Below are positions 49,490-58,016 of a stretch of 64,000 nt of DNA, one piece after another. The stretch covers positions 62,622-126,621 of the forward strand of contig NZ_QDFV01000007.1 of NCBI RefSeq assembly GCF_003075395.1, read 5' to 3'. The stretch comes from Microbacterium sp. TPD7012 (lineage in GTDB: Bacteria; Actinomycetota; Actinomycetes; Actinomycetales; Microbacteriaceae). Made by a program: the position numbers and the translations under genes. The notes under the pieces are model-generated. The model was not told the DNA's origin. It saw only the letters and a program-made list of their open reading frames with translations, and did not search any database. Positions within the stretch are counted from its first letter, which is position 1. Each line of letters begins with the position of its first letter.

Positions 49490-52429
49490 TCAGGCGAAGG
49501 CCTCCACGGGCGGGCAGGCGCAGACGAGGTTGCGGTCGCCGTAGGCCTGATCGATGCGGCGCACCGGCGGCCAGTACTTGCCGGCGACGAGCGCGTGCAC
49601 GGGGTACGCAGCATCCTCCCGGGTGTAGGCGTGCGTCCACTCCCCCGCGATCAGCGAGACAGCGGTGTGCGGCGCGTGCACCAGGGGGTTGTCGTCGGCG
49701 GGCCAGCGCCCTGCCGCCACGGCATCCGCTTCCGCCTTGATCATGATCATCGCCTCGATGAAGCGGTCGATCTCGCCGAGGTCCTCCGACTCCGTCGGTT
49801 CGACCATGAGGGTCCCCGCCACGGGGAACGACATGGTCGGGGCGTGGAAGCCGTAGTCGATCAGGCGCTTGGCGACGTCGTCGACCGTGATGCCCGTGGC
49901 CTCCTTGAGCGGGCGGAGGTCGAGGATGCACTCGTGCGCCACTCGGCCGTTCTCGCCCGTGTAGAGCACGGGATAGTGCTCGCCCAGGCGGGCGGCGATG
50001 TAGTTCGCCGACAGCACGGCGGCCGCGGTCGCGCGCCGCAGGCCGTCTGCCCCCATCATGCGCACGTACGCCCAGGAGATCGGCAGGATGCCCGCCGACC
50101 CGTACGGCGCGGCCGAGACGGCTCCGCCCTCGAACGTGAAACCGCCGAAGTGCTCGCTGCGCTGCGCGAGCGGATGCGACGGGAGGAACGGCGCGAGGTG
50201 CGCCTTCGCCGCCACGGGTCCGACACCGGGTCCGCCGCCGCCGTGCGGGATCGCGAACGTCTTGTGCAGGTTGAGGTGCGAGACGTCGCCGCCGAGGTCG
50301 CCGAAGCGCGCGTACCCGAGCAGAGCGTTGAGGTTCGCGCCGTCGACGTACACCTGGCCGCCCGCGTCGTGCACCGCGGTCGTGATCTCCACGACGTCGT
50401 GCTCGTACACGCCGTGCGTGGACGGGTAGGTGATCATGAGCGCCGACAGGGTGTCGGCGTGCGCGGCGATCTTGGCGCGGAGGTCGTCGAGATCGACGTT
50501 CCCGAGCTCGTCGCAGGCCACCACGACGACCTTCATGCCCGCGAGCACGGCGGATGCCGCGTTCGTGCCGTGCGCCGACGACGGGATCAGGCAGACGGTG
50601 CGCTGCGCGTCGCCGTTGGCGAGGTGGTAGCCGCGGATCGCCAGGAGCCCCGCCAGCTCGCCCTGCGAGCCGGCGTTCGGCTGCAGTGAGACGGCGTCGT
50701 ACCCGGTGACCTCGGCGAGCCAGCCCTCGAGCTGCTCGATGAGATCGAGATAGCCCTGCACGTCGGATGCCGGCGCGAACGGGTGGATGCCGGCGAACTC
50801 GGGCCATGTGATGGCGGCCATCTCGGTCGCGGCGTTGAGCTTCATCGTGCAGGACCCGAGCGGGATCATGCCGCGGTCGAGCGCGTAGTCGCGGTCGGCG
50901 AGGCTCTTCAGGTAACGCATCATGGCGGTCTCGCTGCGGTGCGCATGGAAGACCGGGTGGGTCAGGTACTCGTCCTGCCGGATGAGCGCGCCGGGAAGAG
51001 CGTGGTCGCCGTCGCCGAATCCGAAGACCCGCTCCTTCGTGCCGCCGAAGACGTGCGCGACCTGGTGCAGCTCCGCGGTCGTCGTGGTCTCGTCGACCGC
51101 GATGCTGAGCGTGTCGGCATCGACGACGTGGAGGAGGACACCCGCACCGTCGTGCGCCTGCTTCGCGAGTTCGTCCGCACGGCCAGGGACACGCACGGAG
51201 ACGGTGTCGAAGAAGGCGTCGTGCACGACCTCGGCGCCGGCCTCGACGAGCCAGTCGCGCAGCAGCGCGGCCTTCGTCGCGACCTCCGACGCGATGGCTT
51301 CGAGGCCGTCGGGCCCGTGGTACACCGCGTACATGGAGGCCATGACGGCGAGCAGCACCTGTGCGGTGCAGATGTTCGACGTCGCCTTCTCGCGACGGAT
51401 GTGCTGCTCGCGGGTCTGCAGCGAGAGGCGGTAGGCGGGCTTGCCGTCAGCGTCCACCGAGACGCCGACGAGGCGCCCTGGCAGCTGACGCTCGAGGCCT
51501 GCGCGCACGGCCATGTACCCGGCGTGCGGACCGCCGAAGCCCATCGGCACACCGAAGCGCTGCGTCGTGCCGACAGCCACATCCGCGCCCAGCGAACCGG
51601 GCGACGCGATCAGGGTGAGGGCGAGGAGATCGGCGGCGGCGACCGCGAGACCGCCGGCGAGGTGTGCGGCGTCGATGACGGCCGAGGGGTCCCAGACCCG
51701 ACCGGATGCTCCCGGATACTGCACGAAGACGCCGAACAGCTCCGCCGGGAGCTCCTCGCCCGCGGCGAAGTCCACGGAGACGAGCTCGATGCCGACGGCA
51801 TCCGCACGGGTGGCGAGCAGCGCCTTCGTCTGCGGGAAGGCATCGGCGTCGACCGCGAAGACGTTCGACGTCGACTTCGAGGCACGCCGGGCGAGCAGCA
51901 TGCCCTCCACCACCGCGGTCGACTCGTCGAGCATGGATGCGTTGGCGGTCGAGAGCCCGGTGAGCTCGGCGACCATCGTCTGGAAGTTGATGAGCGCTTC
52001 CAGACGGCCCTGCGAGATCTCGGGCTGGTACGGCGTGTAGGCCGTGTACCAGGACGGGTTCTCCAGTACACCCCGCTGGATGACCTGCGGAGTGATCGTG
52101 CCGTAGTAGCCGAGGCCGATCATCGGCCGGTTCACCGCGTTGCGCGAGGCGAGGGCGCGGAGTTCGGCGAGCGCTTCGGTCTCGCTCGCCGCTGCCGGGA
52201 TGGTCGAGTCGAGCGAGCCCGTCGGTCCGGTGAAGATCGAGGACGGGACCGCCTGGCGCATCAGCGCCTCGACGGCATCTCCCTCCTGGGTCCCTGAACT
52301 TGCCCCCTGGGTCCCTGAGCTTGCCCCCTGGGTCCCTGAGCTTGTCGAAGGGTGGATGCCGAGCGCGTCCAGCATGGTCCGCTGGGCGGCGTCGGTGGGT
52401 CCGATGTGACGATCGGCGAAGGAGACCAC
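49490..52429 (-). CDS. gcvP: Glycine dehydrogenase (decarboxylating), P-protein
   Basis: This 979-residue P-protein is of the single-chain type. The N-half carries [20 protein letters not shown] and [20 protein letters not shown]; the C-half carries [20 protein letters not shown] and the PLP-binding Lys in [17 protein letters not shown]. It decarboxylates glycine and passes the aminomethyl group to lipoyl-GcvH. Near residues 28-50 the usual short N-terminal loop is enlarged by a tandem SSGTQGA repeat encoded by three 21-base units of a family-specific repeat. It is the last gene of the gcvT-gcvH-gcvP operon. Confidence 0.95.
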   Translation of the reverse strand: MVSFADRHIGPTDAAQRTMLDALGIHPSTSSGTQGASSGTQGASSGTQEGDAVEALMRQAVPSSIFTGPTGSLDSTIPAAASETEALAELRALASRNAVNRPMIGLGYYGTITPQVIQRGVLENPSWYTAYTPYQPEISQGRLEALINFQTMVAELTGLSTANASMLDESTAVVEGMLLARRASKSTSNVFAVDADAFPQTKALLATRADAVGIELVSVDFAAGEELPAELFGVFVQYPGASGRVWDPSAVIDAAHLAGGLAVAAADLLALTLIASPGSLGADVAVGTTQRFGVPMGFGGPHAGYMAVRAGLERQLPGRLVGVSVDADGKPAYRLSLQTREQHIRREKATSNICTAQVLLAVMASMYAVYHGPDGLEAIASEVATKAALLRDWLVEAGAEVVHDAFFDTVSVRVPGRADELAKQAHDGAGVLLHVVDADTLSIAVDETTTTAELHQVAHVFGGTKERVFGFGDGDHALPGALIRQDEYLTHPVFHAHRSETAMMRYLKSLADRDYALDRGMIPLGSCTMKLNAATEMAAITWPEFAGIHPFAPASDVQGYLDLIEQLEGWLAEVTGYDAVSLQPNAGSQGELAGLLAIRGYHLANGDAQRTVCLIPSSAHGTNAASAVLAGMKVVVVACDELGNVDLDDLRAKIAAHADTLSALMITYPSTHGVYEHDVVEITTAVHDAGGQVYVDGANLNALLGYARFGDLGGDVSHLNLHKTFAIPHGGGGPGVGPVAAKAHLAPFLPSHPLAQRSEHFGGFTFEGGAVSAAPYGSAGILPISWAYVRMMGADGLRRATAAAVLSANYIAARLGEHYPVLYTGENGRVAHECILDLRPLKEATGITVDDVAKRLIDYGFHAPTMSFPVAGTLMVEPTESEDLGEIDRFIEAMIMIKAEADAVAAGRWPADDNPLVHAPHTAVSLIAGEWTHAYTREDAAYPVHALVAGKYWPPVRRIDQAYGDRNLVCACPPVEAFA
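52286..52352 (-). repeat. Three tandem 21-base units of the CTTCGACAAGCTCAGGGAC-type repeat inside gcvP
   Basis: Units at 52286-52306, 52307-52327 and 52328-52352 share CTGGGTCCCTGAGCTTG; the last extends to TCGAAGGG. On the coding strand they read through in frame as PSTSSGTQ then GASSGTQ twice. The units are exact multiples of three, so the gene stays open. Confidence 0.85.
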
Positions 52430-52436
52430 GGGTGGA

Positions 52437-52832
52437 TCAGCCCTCCGTCAGTGCGACGTACGCGTCGCGGTCGAGCAGGTCGTCGGTGGCGCCGTCTGCC
52501 ACGGAGACCTTGATCAGCCAGCCACCCTCGAAGGGCTCGGCGTTGACGAGTGACGGGTCGTCGACGACGGCGTCGTTGATCTCGACGACCGTGCCGGCGA
52601 CCGGGGCGTAGAGCTCTCCGACCGACTTCGTCGACTCGATCTCGCCGACGACCGCGCCTGCGGTGAGCTCGGCGCCGACGGCGGGGAGCTCGACGAAGAC
52701 GACGTCACCGAGCTTCTCGGCGGCGTAGTCGGTGATGCCGATGCTCACGGTCTGGGTTCCCGAGCCCGTCGAAGGACCGGTCGCGATCCACTCGTGCTCT
52801 TCGGTGTACTTCAGTGCGCTGAGGTCGGTCAT
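52437..52832 (-). CDS. gcvH: Glycine cleavage system H protein
   Basis: This 131-residue lipoyl-carrier protein starts [19 protein letters not shown], has [20 protein letters not shown], and the lipoylated Lys in [19 protein letters not shown] near residue 69. It shuttles the methylamine group between P, T and L proteins. Residues about 20-28 (GPSTGSGTQ) are extra compared with most GcvH proteins and are encoded by a copy of the same repeat found in gcvP. gcvH lies between gcvT (ATGA overlap) and gcvP (seven-base gap). Confidence 0.93.
   Translation of the reverse strand: MTDLSALKYTEEHEWIATGPSTGSGTQTVSIGITDYAAEKLGDVVFVELPAVGAELTAGAVVGEIESTKSVGELYAPVAGTVVEINDAVVDDPSLVNAEPFEGGWLIKVSVADGATDDLLDRDAYVALTEG
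52752..52778 (-). repeat. Single diverged copy of the same repeat inside gcvH
   Basis: The coding strand contains CCTTCGACGGGCTCGGGAAC, a variant of CTTCGACAAGCTCAGGGAC. It is read in the same frame as in gcvP, giving PSTGSGTQ where gcvP has PSTSSGTQ. Confidence 0.8.
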
Positions 52833-54013
52833 TTGGTCCTCCGGTAGAAAGGCAGGGCGGTCACGGTCGCGGGGATCTTCGTCCCCCGCACATCAAGGAA
52901 TACTGCTGTTCCCTCTTCCGCGGAAGAAGGATCGACGTAGGCCATCGCGATCGGGTGGCCGAGGGTCGGGCTGAGGGCGCCGCTGGTGATCTCGCCGAGC
53001 ACCGTGCCATCGGCATCCACCACGGCGTAGCCGGCGCGCCCGGCGCGCTTGCCCTCGGCGGCGAGTCCGACGAGGACGGGAGCTTCCGGGGCCGCGTCGA
53101 CGGCGTCCTTCCCGATGAAGCTCTCCTTGTCCGCCACCACCACTCGACCGAGGCCGGCCTGCGCCGGTCGGGTCTCGAGGGAGAGCTCGTGCCCGTAGAG
53201 CGGCATCCCGGCCTCGAGCCGGAGCGTGTCGCGAGCGGCGAGACCTGCGGGAACGAGGCCGTGCGGCTCTCCGGCGGCGAGCAGGGCGTCCCACAACGCG
53301 GGTGCGAGTGTGCTGGGGACGAGCAGCTCGAAGCCGTCCTCGCCGGTGTATCCGGTCCGGGCGAGGAGCAGGGGCTCACCGTGGAAGCGGGCGTCGGCCC
53401 AGGCGTAGTACCTCTGCTCGGCCCAGGGCGTACCGACCTCGGTGATGCCCTCGGTCGCCGCGACGATGGCCTCGGCCGCGGGGCCCTGGACGGCGAGGAG
53501 GGCGAAGGAGTCCGAGACGTCCTCGACGTCGACCCCTCGGTCGCCGAGGAACCCGGCGAAGCTGCGCTCCTCCCCTTCCGCCCGGGGAGGCCCCTCGCGT
53601 TCGACGAGGGACGGGAACGAGCGCACGCGCGAGGCGAAGGCCGCGTCGACGTAGCCGCGGTTGCCGGCGTTCGCGATCACCAGGTAGCGATCGTCGGCGA
53701 GCCGGTAGACGATCACGTCGTCGACGATCCCTCCGGACTCCGACAGGATCAGCGAGTACTTCGCCTTGCCCACGGCCATCGAGGACAGGCGACCGGCGAG
53801 CGCGTAGTCGAGGAACTCCGCGGCGCTCTCACCCGTGACGAGGAACTCCGCCATGTGCGAGATGTCGAAGAGACCGGCCGACCGGCGGACGGCGTGGTGC
53901 TCCGCGAGGTCGGAGGTGTAGCGCACCGGCATCTGCCAGCCGCCGAAGTCGGTGAACGACGCCCCGAGCGCCTCATGGCGCTCGCGGAGCGGGGTGTAGC
54001 GGGGATCGGACAT
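52829..54013 (-). CDS. gcvT: Aminomethyltransferase, glycine cleavage T protein
   Basis: This 394-residue folate-binding protein has [20 protein letters not shown] near residue 20, [40 protein letters not shown], the folate segment [15 protein letters not shown] and [19 protein letters not shown]. It transfers the C1 unit from aminomethyl-GcvH to tetrahydrofolate. It is the first gene of the operon and follows the glycine riboswitch. GGGAG lies six bases before the ATG. It overlaps gcvH by four bases (ATGA). Confidence 0.94.
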   Translation of the reverse strand: MSDPRYTPLRERHEALGASFTDFGGWQMPVRYTSDLAEHHAVRRSAGLFDISHMAEFLVTGESAAEFLDYALAGRLSSMAVGKAKYSLILSESGGIVDDVIVYRLADDRYLVIANAGNRGYVDAAFASRVRSFPSLVEREGPPRAEGEERSFAGFLGDRGVDVEDVSDSFALLAVQGPAAEAIVAATEGITEVGTPWAEQRYYAWADARFHGEPLLLARTGYTGEDGFELLVPSTLAPALWDALLAAGEPHGLVPAGLAARDTLRLEAGMPLYGHELSLETRPAQAGLGRVVVADKESFIGKDAVDAAPEAPVLVGLAAEGKRAGRAGYAVVDADGTVLGEITSGALSPTLGHPIAMAYVDPSSAEEGTAVFLDVRGTKIPATVTALPFYRRTK

Positions 54014-54065
54014 GGAGTTCTCCCGTGCGGATTCGGGCGGAACGACGACGTCGACGTTCCTCGGA

Positions 54066-54256
54066 ACTCCCCCTCTGTCATGGGCCTGAGAGCTTCGCCC
54101 GCGCGGGGGCTTTCACCGTCGGCGGATCTCGAGCTTCGCTCGAGATCGCTTTTCAGAGTGGCCGGAACCGCGCGGTACGCGTTACCTGAGAGATTGGCGG
54201 GGAGGCTTGCTCCTTCGGTGCCCGGCTGCATTCGCCGGGGCTCTCCCGCGGGGGTC
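54066..54256 (-). promoter_or_regulatory. Glycine riboswitch (tandem-type) controlling gcvT-gcvH-gcvP
   Basis: Reading the minus strand, the first aptamer has GGGAGAGCC, then the conserved GCACCGAAGGAGCAAGCC (54204-54221), then TCTCAGGTAAC (54181-54191). The second half has GACGGTGAAAGCC (within 54105-54120) and CTCTCAGG followed by GACAGAGG (54071-54092). A perfect 9-bp hairpin, GATCTCGAG/CTCGAGATC, lies between them at 54125-54147. The first aptamer is close to consensus and the second is more diverged. The element lies 53 bases before gcvT and should let excess glycine raise gcv expression. Confidence 0.88.
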
Positions 54257-54284
54257 ATTCGGCCTGTCTTCAGTTGTGGGGTTC

Positions 54285-54290
54285 AGTCTA
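54285..54290 (-). promoter_or_regulatory. -10 element TAGACT for the gcv operon
   Basis: TAGACT on the minus strand lies about 30 bases upstream of the first riboswitch aptamer. This places the transcript start just before the aptamer. Confidence 0.48.
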
Positions 54291-54301
54291 GCCGGAGCCC
54301 T

Positions 54302-55165
54302 TCAGGATCGGATGCCGAGTTCGGCGCGGACCTCGTCACGGAGGCGTCCGAGGTTCTCGGGCTCGGGGGCCGCGCCGAGGAGCGTCTTGGTGTAGTCGTG
54401 CTGGGGGTGGAGGATGACCTCGTCGGCGGGTCCGCGTTCGACGACGTCACCCTTGTAGAGGACCATGATCTCGTCGGAGAAGTGCCGGGCGGTCGCGAGA
54501 TCGTGCGTGATGTACAGCACCCCGAGGTTCTCCTCACGCTGCAGCTCGGCGAGGAGATTCAGCACGCCGAGGCGGATCGACACGTCGAGCATCGACACCG
54601 GCTCGTCGGCGACGATGAACCGCGCCCCGGGCGCGAGCGCCCGGGCGATCGCGACACGCTGCCGCTGCCCACCCGACAGCTCGTGCGGGCGACGCTCCGC
54701 GAAGCTCTCCCCCGGTGTCAGCCGCACCCGCTCCAGCAGCTCGACGGCCCGCTCCCGCACCTGAGCACTGCTCAACTCGGGGTGATGCAGCCGGATCGGT
54801 CGCTCCAGGTGATGCACGATCGTGTGGAACGGGTTCAACGACGCGAACGGGTCCTGGAACACCATCTGCACATCCGACCGGTATCGCTCCAACGTGCGCC
54901 CGTGCGTCCCCGATGGCACCCCGTCGAGGAGGATGTCCCCGCTCGTGGGGGTCTCCAGCTTCATCAGCATCCGCGCGATCGTCGACTTGCCCGACCCGGA
55001 CTCCCCCACCAGCGCGACCGTCCGCCCCGGCTCGAGCGTGAACGACACATCCTTCACCGCATGCAGGGTCGTCGTCTTGAACCCGGAACGCAGGTGGAAG
55101 TCCTTGGTCAGGTTCCGCGCCTCCAGCGTGCCCGTGCCGCGCGCGGCATCCGTCTTCGTGCTCAT
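54302..55165 (-). CDS. Peptide ABC transporter ATPase (DppF type)
   Basis: This 287-residue ATPase has Walker [19 protein letters not shown] near residue 52, Q-loop MVFQDPFASLNPFHT, signature [16 protein letters not shown], Walker B FIVADEPVSMLD and the switch His in YITHDLATARHF, ending with the oligopeptide extension HPQHDYTKTLLGAAP. It belongs to the second peptide importer and partners with the DppD-type ATPase at 55162, which it overlaps by four bases. It is the last gene of that operon; the gcv promoter begins about ten bases after its end. Confidence 0.9.
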   Translation of the reverse strand: MSTKTDAARGTGTLEARNLTKDFHLRSGFKTTTLHAVKDVSFTLEPGRTVALVGESGSGKSTIARMLMKLETPTSGDILLDGVPSGTHGRTLERYRSDVQMVFQDPFASLNPFHTIVHHLERPIRLHHPELSSAQVRERAVELLERVRLTPGESFAERRPHELSGGQRQRVAIARALAPGARFIVADEPVSMLDVSIRLGVLNLLAELQREENLGVLYITHDLATARHFSDEIMVLYKGDVVERGPADEVILHPQHDYTKTLLGAAPEPENLGRLRDEVRAELGIRS

Positions 55166-56013
55166 CGGGTCCCCTCCTGGCTCACGCCCGTGCGGACGAA
55201 GTCGCCCCGCTCGCCCTTCAGCGACGGGAAACTCGACAACAGCTTCTTCGTGTACTCGTGCTGCGGGGTCCGGTAGATCTCCTCCGCCGTCCCCTGCTCC
55301 ACGATCTGTCCCTGCAGCATCACCGCGATCCGGTCGCTGATCTCGATCAGCATCGGCAGGTCGTGCGTGATGAAGATGACCGCGAACCCGAGTCGTTCAC
55401 GCAGCCGCATGATCTCGCGGATGATGCCCCGCTGCACGACTACGTCGAGTGCGGTGGTCGGCTCGTCCATGATCATCACCTGCGGGTCCAGCGCGAGGGC
55501 CATCGCGATCATCATGCGCTGGCGCATGCCGCCGGAGAGCTCGTGCGGGAAGCTCGTCAGACGCGACGGGTCCACCCCGACCAGGGTCAGCAGCTCCTCG
55601 GCGCGCGCGGTCTTGTCCTTCTTCGACATCCCGGGGCGGTGCGTGTCGAAGATGTCGAAGATCTGCGCCTTCACATCGATCACCGGGTTGAGCGAGTTCA
55701 TCGCCCCCTGGAACACCATCGAGATCTTGTCCCACCGGAACGCCCGCAGACCGTCGCCGTCGAGGCCCACGATGTCGATGTCGTGCCCATCGCGGTCGTG
55801 GAACACGATCTCGCCGCTCGTCATCAGCGCCGGCGGCTTGAGCAGACGATTCATCCCGTAGGCGAGCGTCGTCTTCCCGCAGCCGGACTCCCCCGCGAGT
55901 CCCAGGATCTCGCCGCGGTTCAAAGTGAGCGAGACATTGCGCACGGCCTTGACGGGCGGATCGACCTCGTACTCGATCGACACGTTCGTCGCTGTCAGCA
56001 CGGCGTCGCTCAT
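55162..56013 (-). CDS. Peptide ABC transporter ATPase (DppD type)
   Basis: This 283-residue ATPase has Walker A GLAGESGCGKTTLAYGM near residue 38, MVFQGAMNSLNPVIDV, signature ELSGGMRQRMMIAMAL, Walker B VMIMDEPTTALDVVVQ, IFITHDLPMLIEI and the peptide-family ending TPQHEYTKKLLSSFP. The start at 56013 overlaps the permease stop (ATGA). With the DppF-type ATPase it forms the motor of the second importer, in contrast to the first importer's fused ATPase. Confidence 0.9.
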   Translation of the reverse strand: MSDAVLTATNVSIEYEVDPPVKAVRNVSLTLNRGEILGLAGESGCGKTTLAYGMNRLLKPPALMTSGEIVFHDRDGHDIDIVGLDGDGLRAFRWDKISMVFQGAMNSLNPVIDVKAQIFDIFDTHRPGMSKKDKTARAEELLTLVGVDPSRLTSFPHELSGGMRQRMMIAMALALDPQVMIMDEPTTALDVVVQRGIIREIMRLRERLGFAVIFITHDLPMLIEISDRIAVMLQGQIVEQGTAEEIYRTPQHEYTKKLLSSFPSLKGERGDFVRTGVSQEGTR

Positions 56014-56996
56014 GCGGTGACCCCCTTGGTCTTGGCGGCCTTGCGCACGCGGCGGGCCGCATCCGGCGCGTTGCGGAGCTTCGGGTTGATGACCTCGTCG
56101 ATCGCGAAGTTGATGAGGACGAGGCCTGCGCCGATGACGGCGATCATCAGTCCCGGCGGCACGAACCACCACCACGCCCCTCGTCCGAGAGCCTGACCGG
56201 ACTGCGCATCATTGAGGATCGTCCCCCAGGTGATCGAGTCCGTGGGTCCGAGTCCCAGATACGAGAGTCCCGCCTCCCCGAGGATCGCGAAGATGAGGGC
56301 GAACAGGAACTGCGCGGTGAGAAGCGGGAGGAGGTTCGGCATGATCTCGACGAGGATCACACGCAGCGACCTCTCTCCGGCGACCTTCGAGGCGTAGACG
56401 TAGTCGCGGGTGCGCAGCGAGCGTGTCTGCAGACGCAGCACGTAGGCCGCGCCCGCCCAGGAGGTGATGCCGAGGAAGATCGCCACCAGCTGCCAGGTGC
56501 GCTGGGGGACGAAGGACGCGATCACCATGACCAGCGGCAATGCGGGGATCACGAGCATCACGTTGGTGATGAGCGCGAGTCCATCCTCGCGCCATCCGCC
56601 CAGGTAGCCGGCGAGAACGCCGAAGAGGAGCGACAGCACGATGGCGATGACGCTGGCGATCAGTCCGACGAGCAGCGAGCCCTGAGCGCCGATCGCGAGC
56701 TGGGCGAACATGTCGTTGCCGAGCTTCGTGGTGCCGAGCCAGTGCTCCGCCGACGGCGCCTGAAGAGCGGGATTCGCGGTGCTGCGCGGGTTCTGAGTGA
56801 AGATCGGCGCGATGATCGCGAACAGGACGGTCGCGAGCACCAGGATCGAGCCGACGATGAACTTCGGCGACGTGCTGGGAAGGATGCGACGGCGCTTGCG
56901 GTCCTGCTGCGTCGCCATCGCGATCGTGCTGGCGGGTGCCGTCGTGGGCGTCTCCTCGACGGAGAGGAGGCCGGCGGTGTTCTGCGGATCAGACAT
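56010..56996 (-). CDS. Peptide ABC transporter permease (DppC type)
   Basis: This 328-residue permease has a cytoplasmic N-terminus with basic residues (QQDRKRRRILPST), a first helix (FIVGSILVLATVLFAIIAPI), EHWLGTTKLGNDMFAQLAIG, and the EAA loop YASKVAGERSLRVILVEIMP, with six helices in all. ATG 56996 is preferred: it overlaps the end of the DppB-type gene by eight bases. A longer frame to 57026 would add ten residues overlapping that gene. Confidence 0.88.
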   Translation of the reverse strand: MSDPQNTAGLLSVEETPTTAPASTIAMATQQDRKRRRILPSTSPKFIVGSILVLATVLFAIIAPIFTQNPRSTANPALQAPSAEHWLGTTKLGNDMFAQLAIGAQGSLLVGLIASVIAIVLSLLFGVLAGYLGGWREDGLALITNVMLVIPALPLVMVIASFVPQRTWQLVAIFLGITSWAGAAYVLRLQTRSLRTRDYVYASKVAGERSLRVILVEIMPNLLPLLTAQFLFALIFAILGEAGLSYLGLGPTDSITWGTILNDAQSGQALGRGAWWWFVPPGLMIAVIGAGLVLINFAIDEVINPKLRNAPDAARRVRKAAKTKGVTA

Positions 56997-57984
56997 TCTG
57001 GCGAGCCCTCGGGTCGATGAAGCCATAGACGAGGTCCATGAAGAAGTTGGCCGCGAGCACCGTGATGGTGATCACGAGGAACAGCCCCTGCATCAGCGCG
57101 TAGTCGTTGTTGGTGACCGCCTGGAACATCAGCTTGCCGATGCCGGGGTAGGTGAACACCTGCTCCATCACGATGGAGCCCGAGACGACGAAGCCGAGGG
57201 TGATCGAGAAGCCGGCGATCGACGGGATCGCCGCATTCCGCGCGGCGTACGTGGTGAGGATGCGCCGCGGGCGAAGGCCCTTGGCCTCGGCGGTGAGGAC
57301 GTAGTCCTCGGCGAGGGTCGCGACCATCATGTTGCGCATGCCGAACATCCAGCCGCCCACCGAGGAGATGACGATGGTGATCGCCGGAAGGAGAGCATGC
57401 GAGAAGGCATCGGAGAAGAACGCCCAGGTCGGCTCCGGCCCGTCGGGGAAGTCGAAGACGTCGTACCCGCCGAAGAGCGGGAACCAGCCGAGCCCCACGG
57501 AGAACACCGCGACCAGGATCAGCGCCAACCAGAAGTACGGGATCGACTGCAGCACGGTCGTGGCCGGGATCAGATGATCGACCCAGGTCCCGCGCTTCCA
57601 CCCCGCCCAGGCGCCGAGCGCGATGCCGAGGATGAAGGAGATGACGGTCGCGGTACCCACCAGGACGAGGGTCCACGGGATCGCGCCGGCGATGAGCTCG
57701 GTCACCGGGGTCGGGTACTTCGTGACCGAGATGCCGAGGTCGCCGCGGAACATGCGCGCCCAGTAGGAGAGGTACTGCTCCCATAGCGAGGAGTCGTCGC
57801 CGCCCAGCAGGAGCTTGATGTTCCTGATGGTGGTCTCGGAGATCTCGCCGCCGGCCCGCTGCATCTTGGCGATCATGATGTCGGCGGGGTTCCCCGGCAT
57901 GAGCCGGGGAAGCAGGAAGTTGAGAGAGATCGCGGCCCAGAGCGTGAACGCGTAGAACCCGATTCTTCGTGCATAGAACTTCAT
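56989..57984 (-). CDS. Peptide ABC transporter permease (DppB type)
   Basis: This 331-residue permease has MKFYARRIGFYAFTLWAAIS, LNFLLPRLMPGNPADIMIAK (the DppB-like PGDP region), ITKYPTP-like SVTKYPTPVTELIAGAIPW and the EAA loop VLTAEAKGLRPRRILTTYAA. It follows the binding-protein gene by 32 bases on the same strand and forms the channel with the DppC-type partner. Confidence 0.9.
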   Translation of the reverse strand: MKFYARRIGFYAFTLWAAISLNFLLPRLMPGNPADIMIAKMQRAGGEISETTIRNIKLLLGGDDSSLWEQYLSYWARMFRGDLGISVTKYPTPVTELIAGAIPWTLVLVGTATVISFILGIALGAWAGWKRGTWVDHLIPATTVLQSIPYFWLALILVAVFSVGLGWFPLFGGYDVFDFPDGPEPTWAFFSDAFSHALLPAITIVISSVGGWMFGMRNMMVATLAEDYVLTAEAKGLRPRRILTTYAARNAAIPSIAGFSITLGFVVSGSIVMEQVFTYPGIGKLMFQAVTNNDYALMQGLFLVITITVLAANFFMDLVYGFIDPRARQNV

Positions 57985-58016
57985 GTCACTGCTTCCTGCT
58001 TCCCCGTCCCTTCGTC

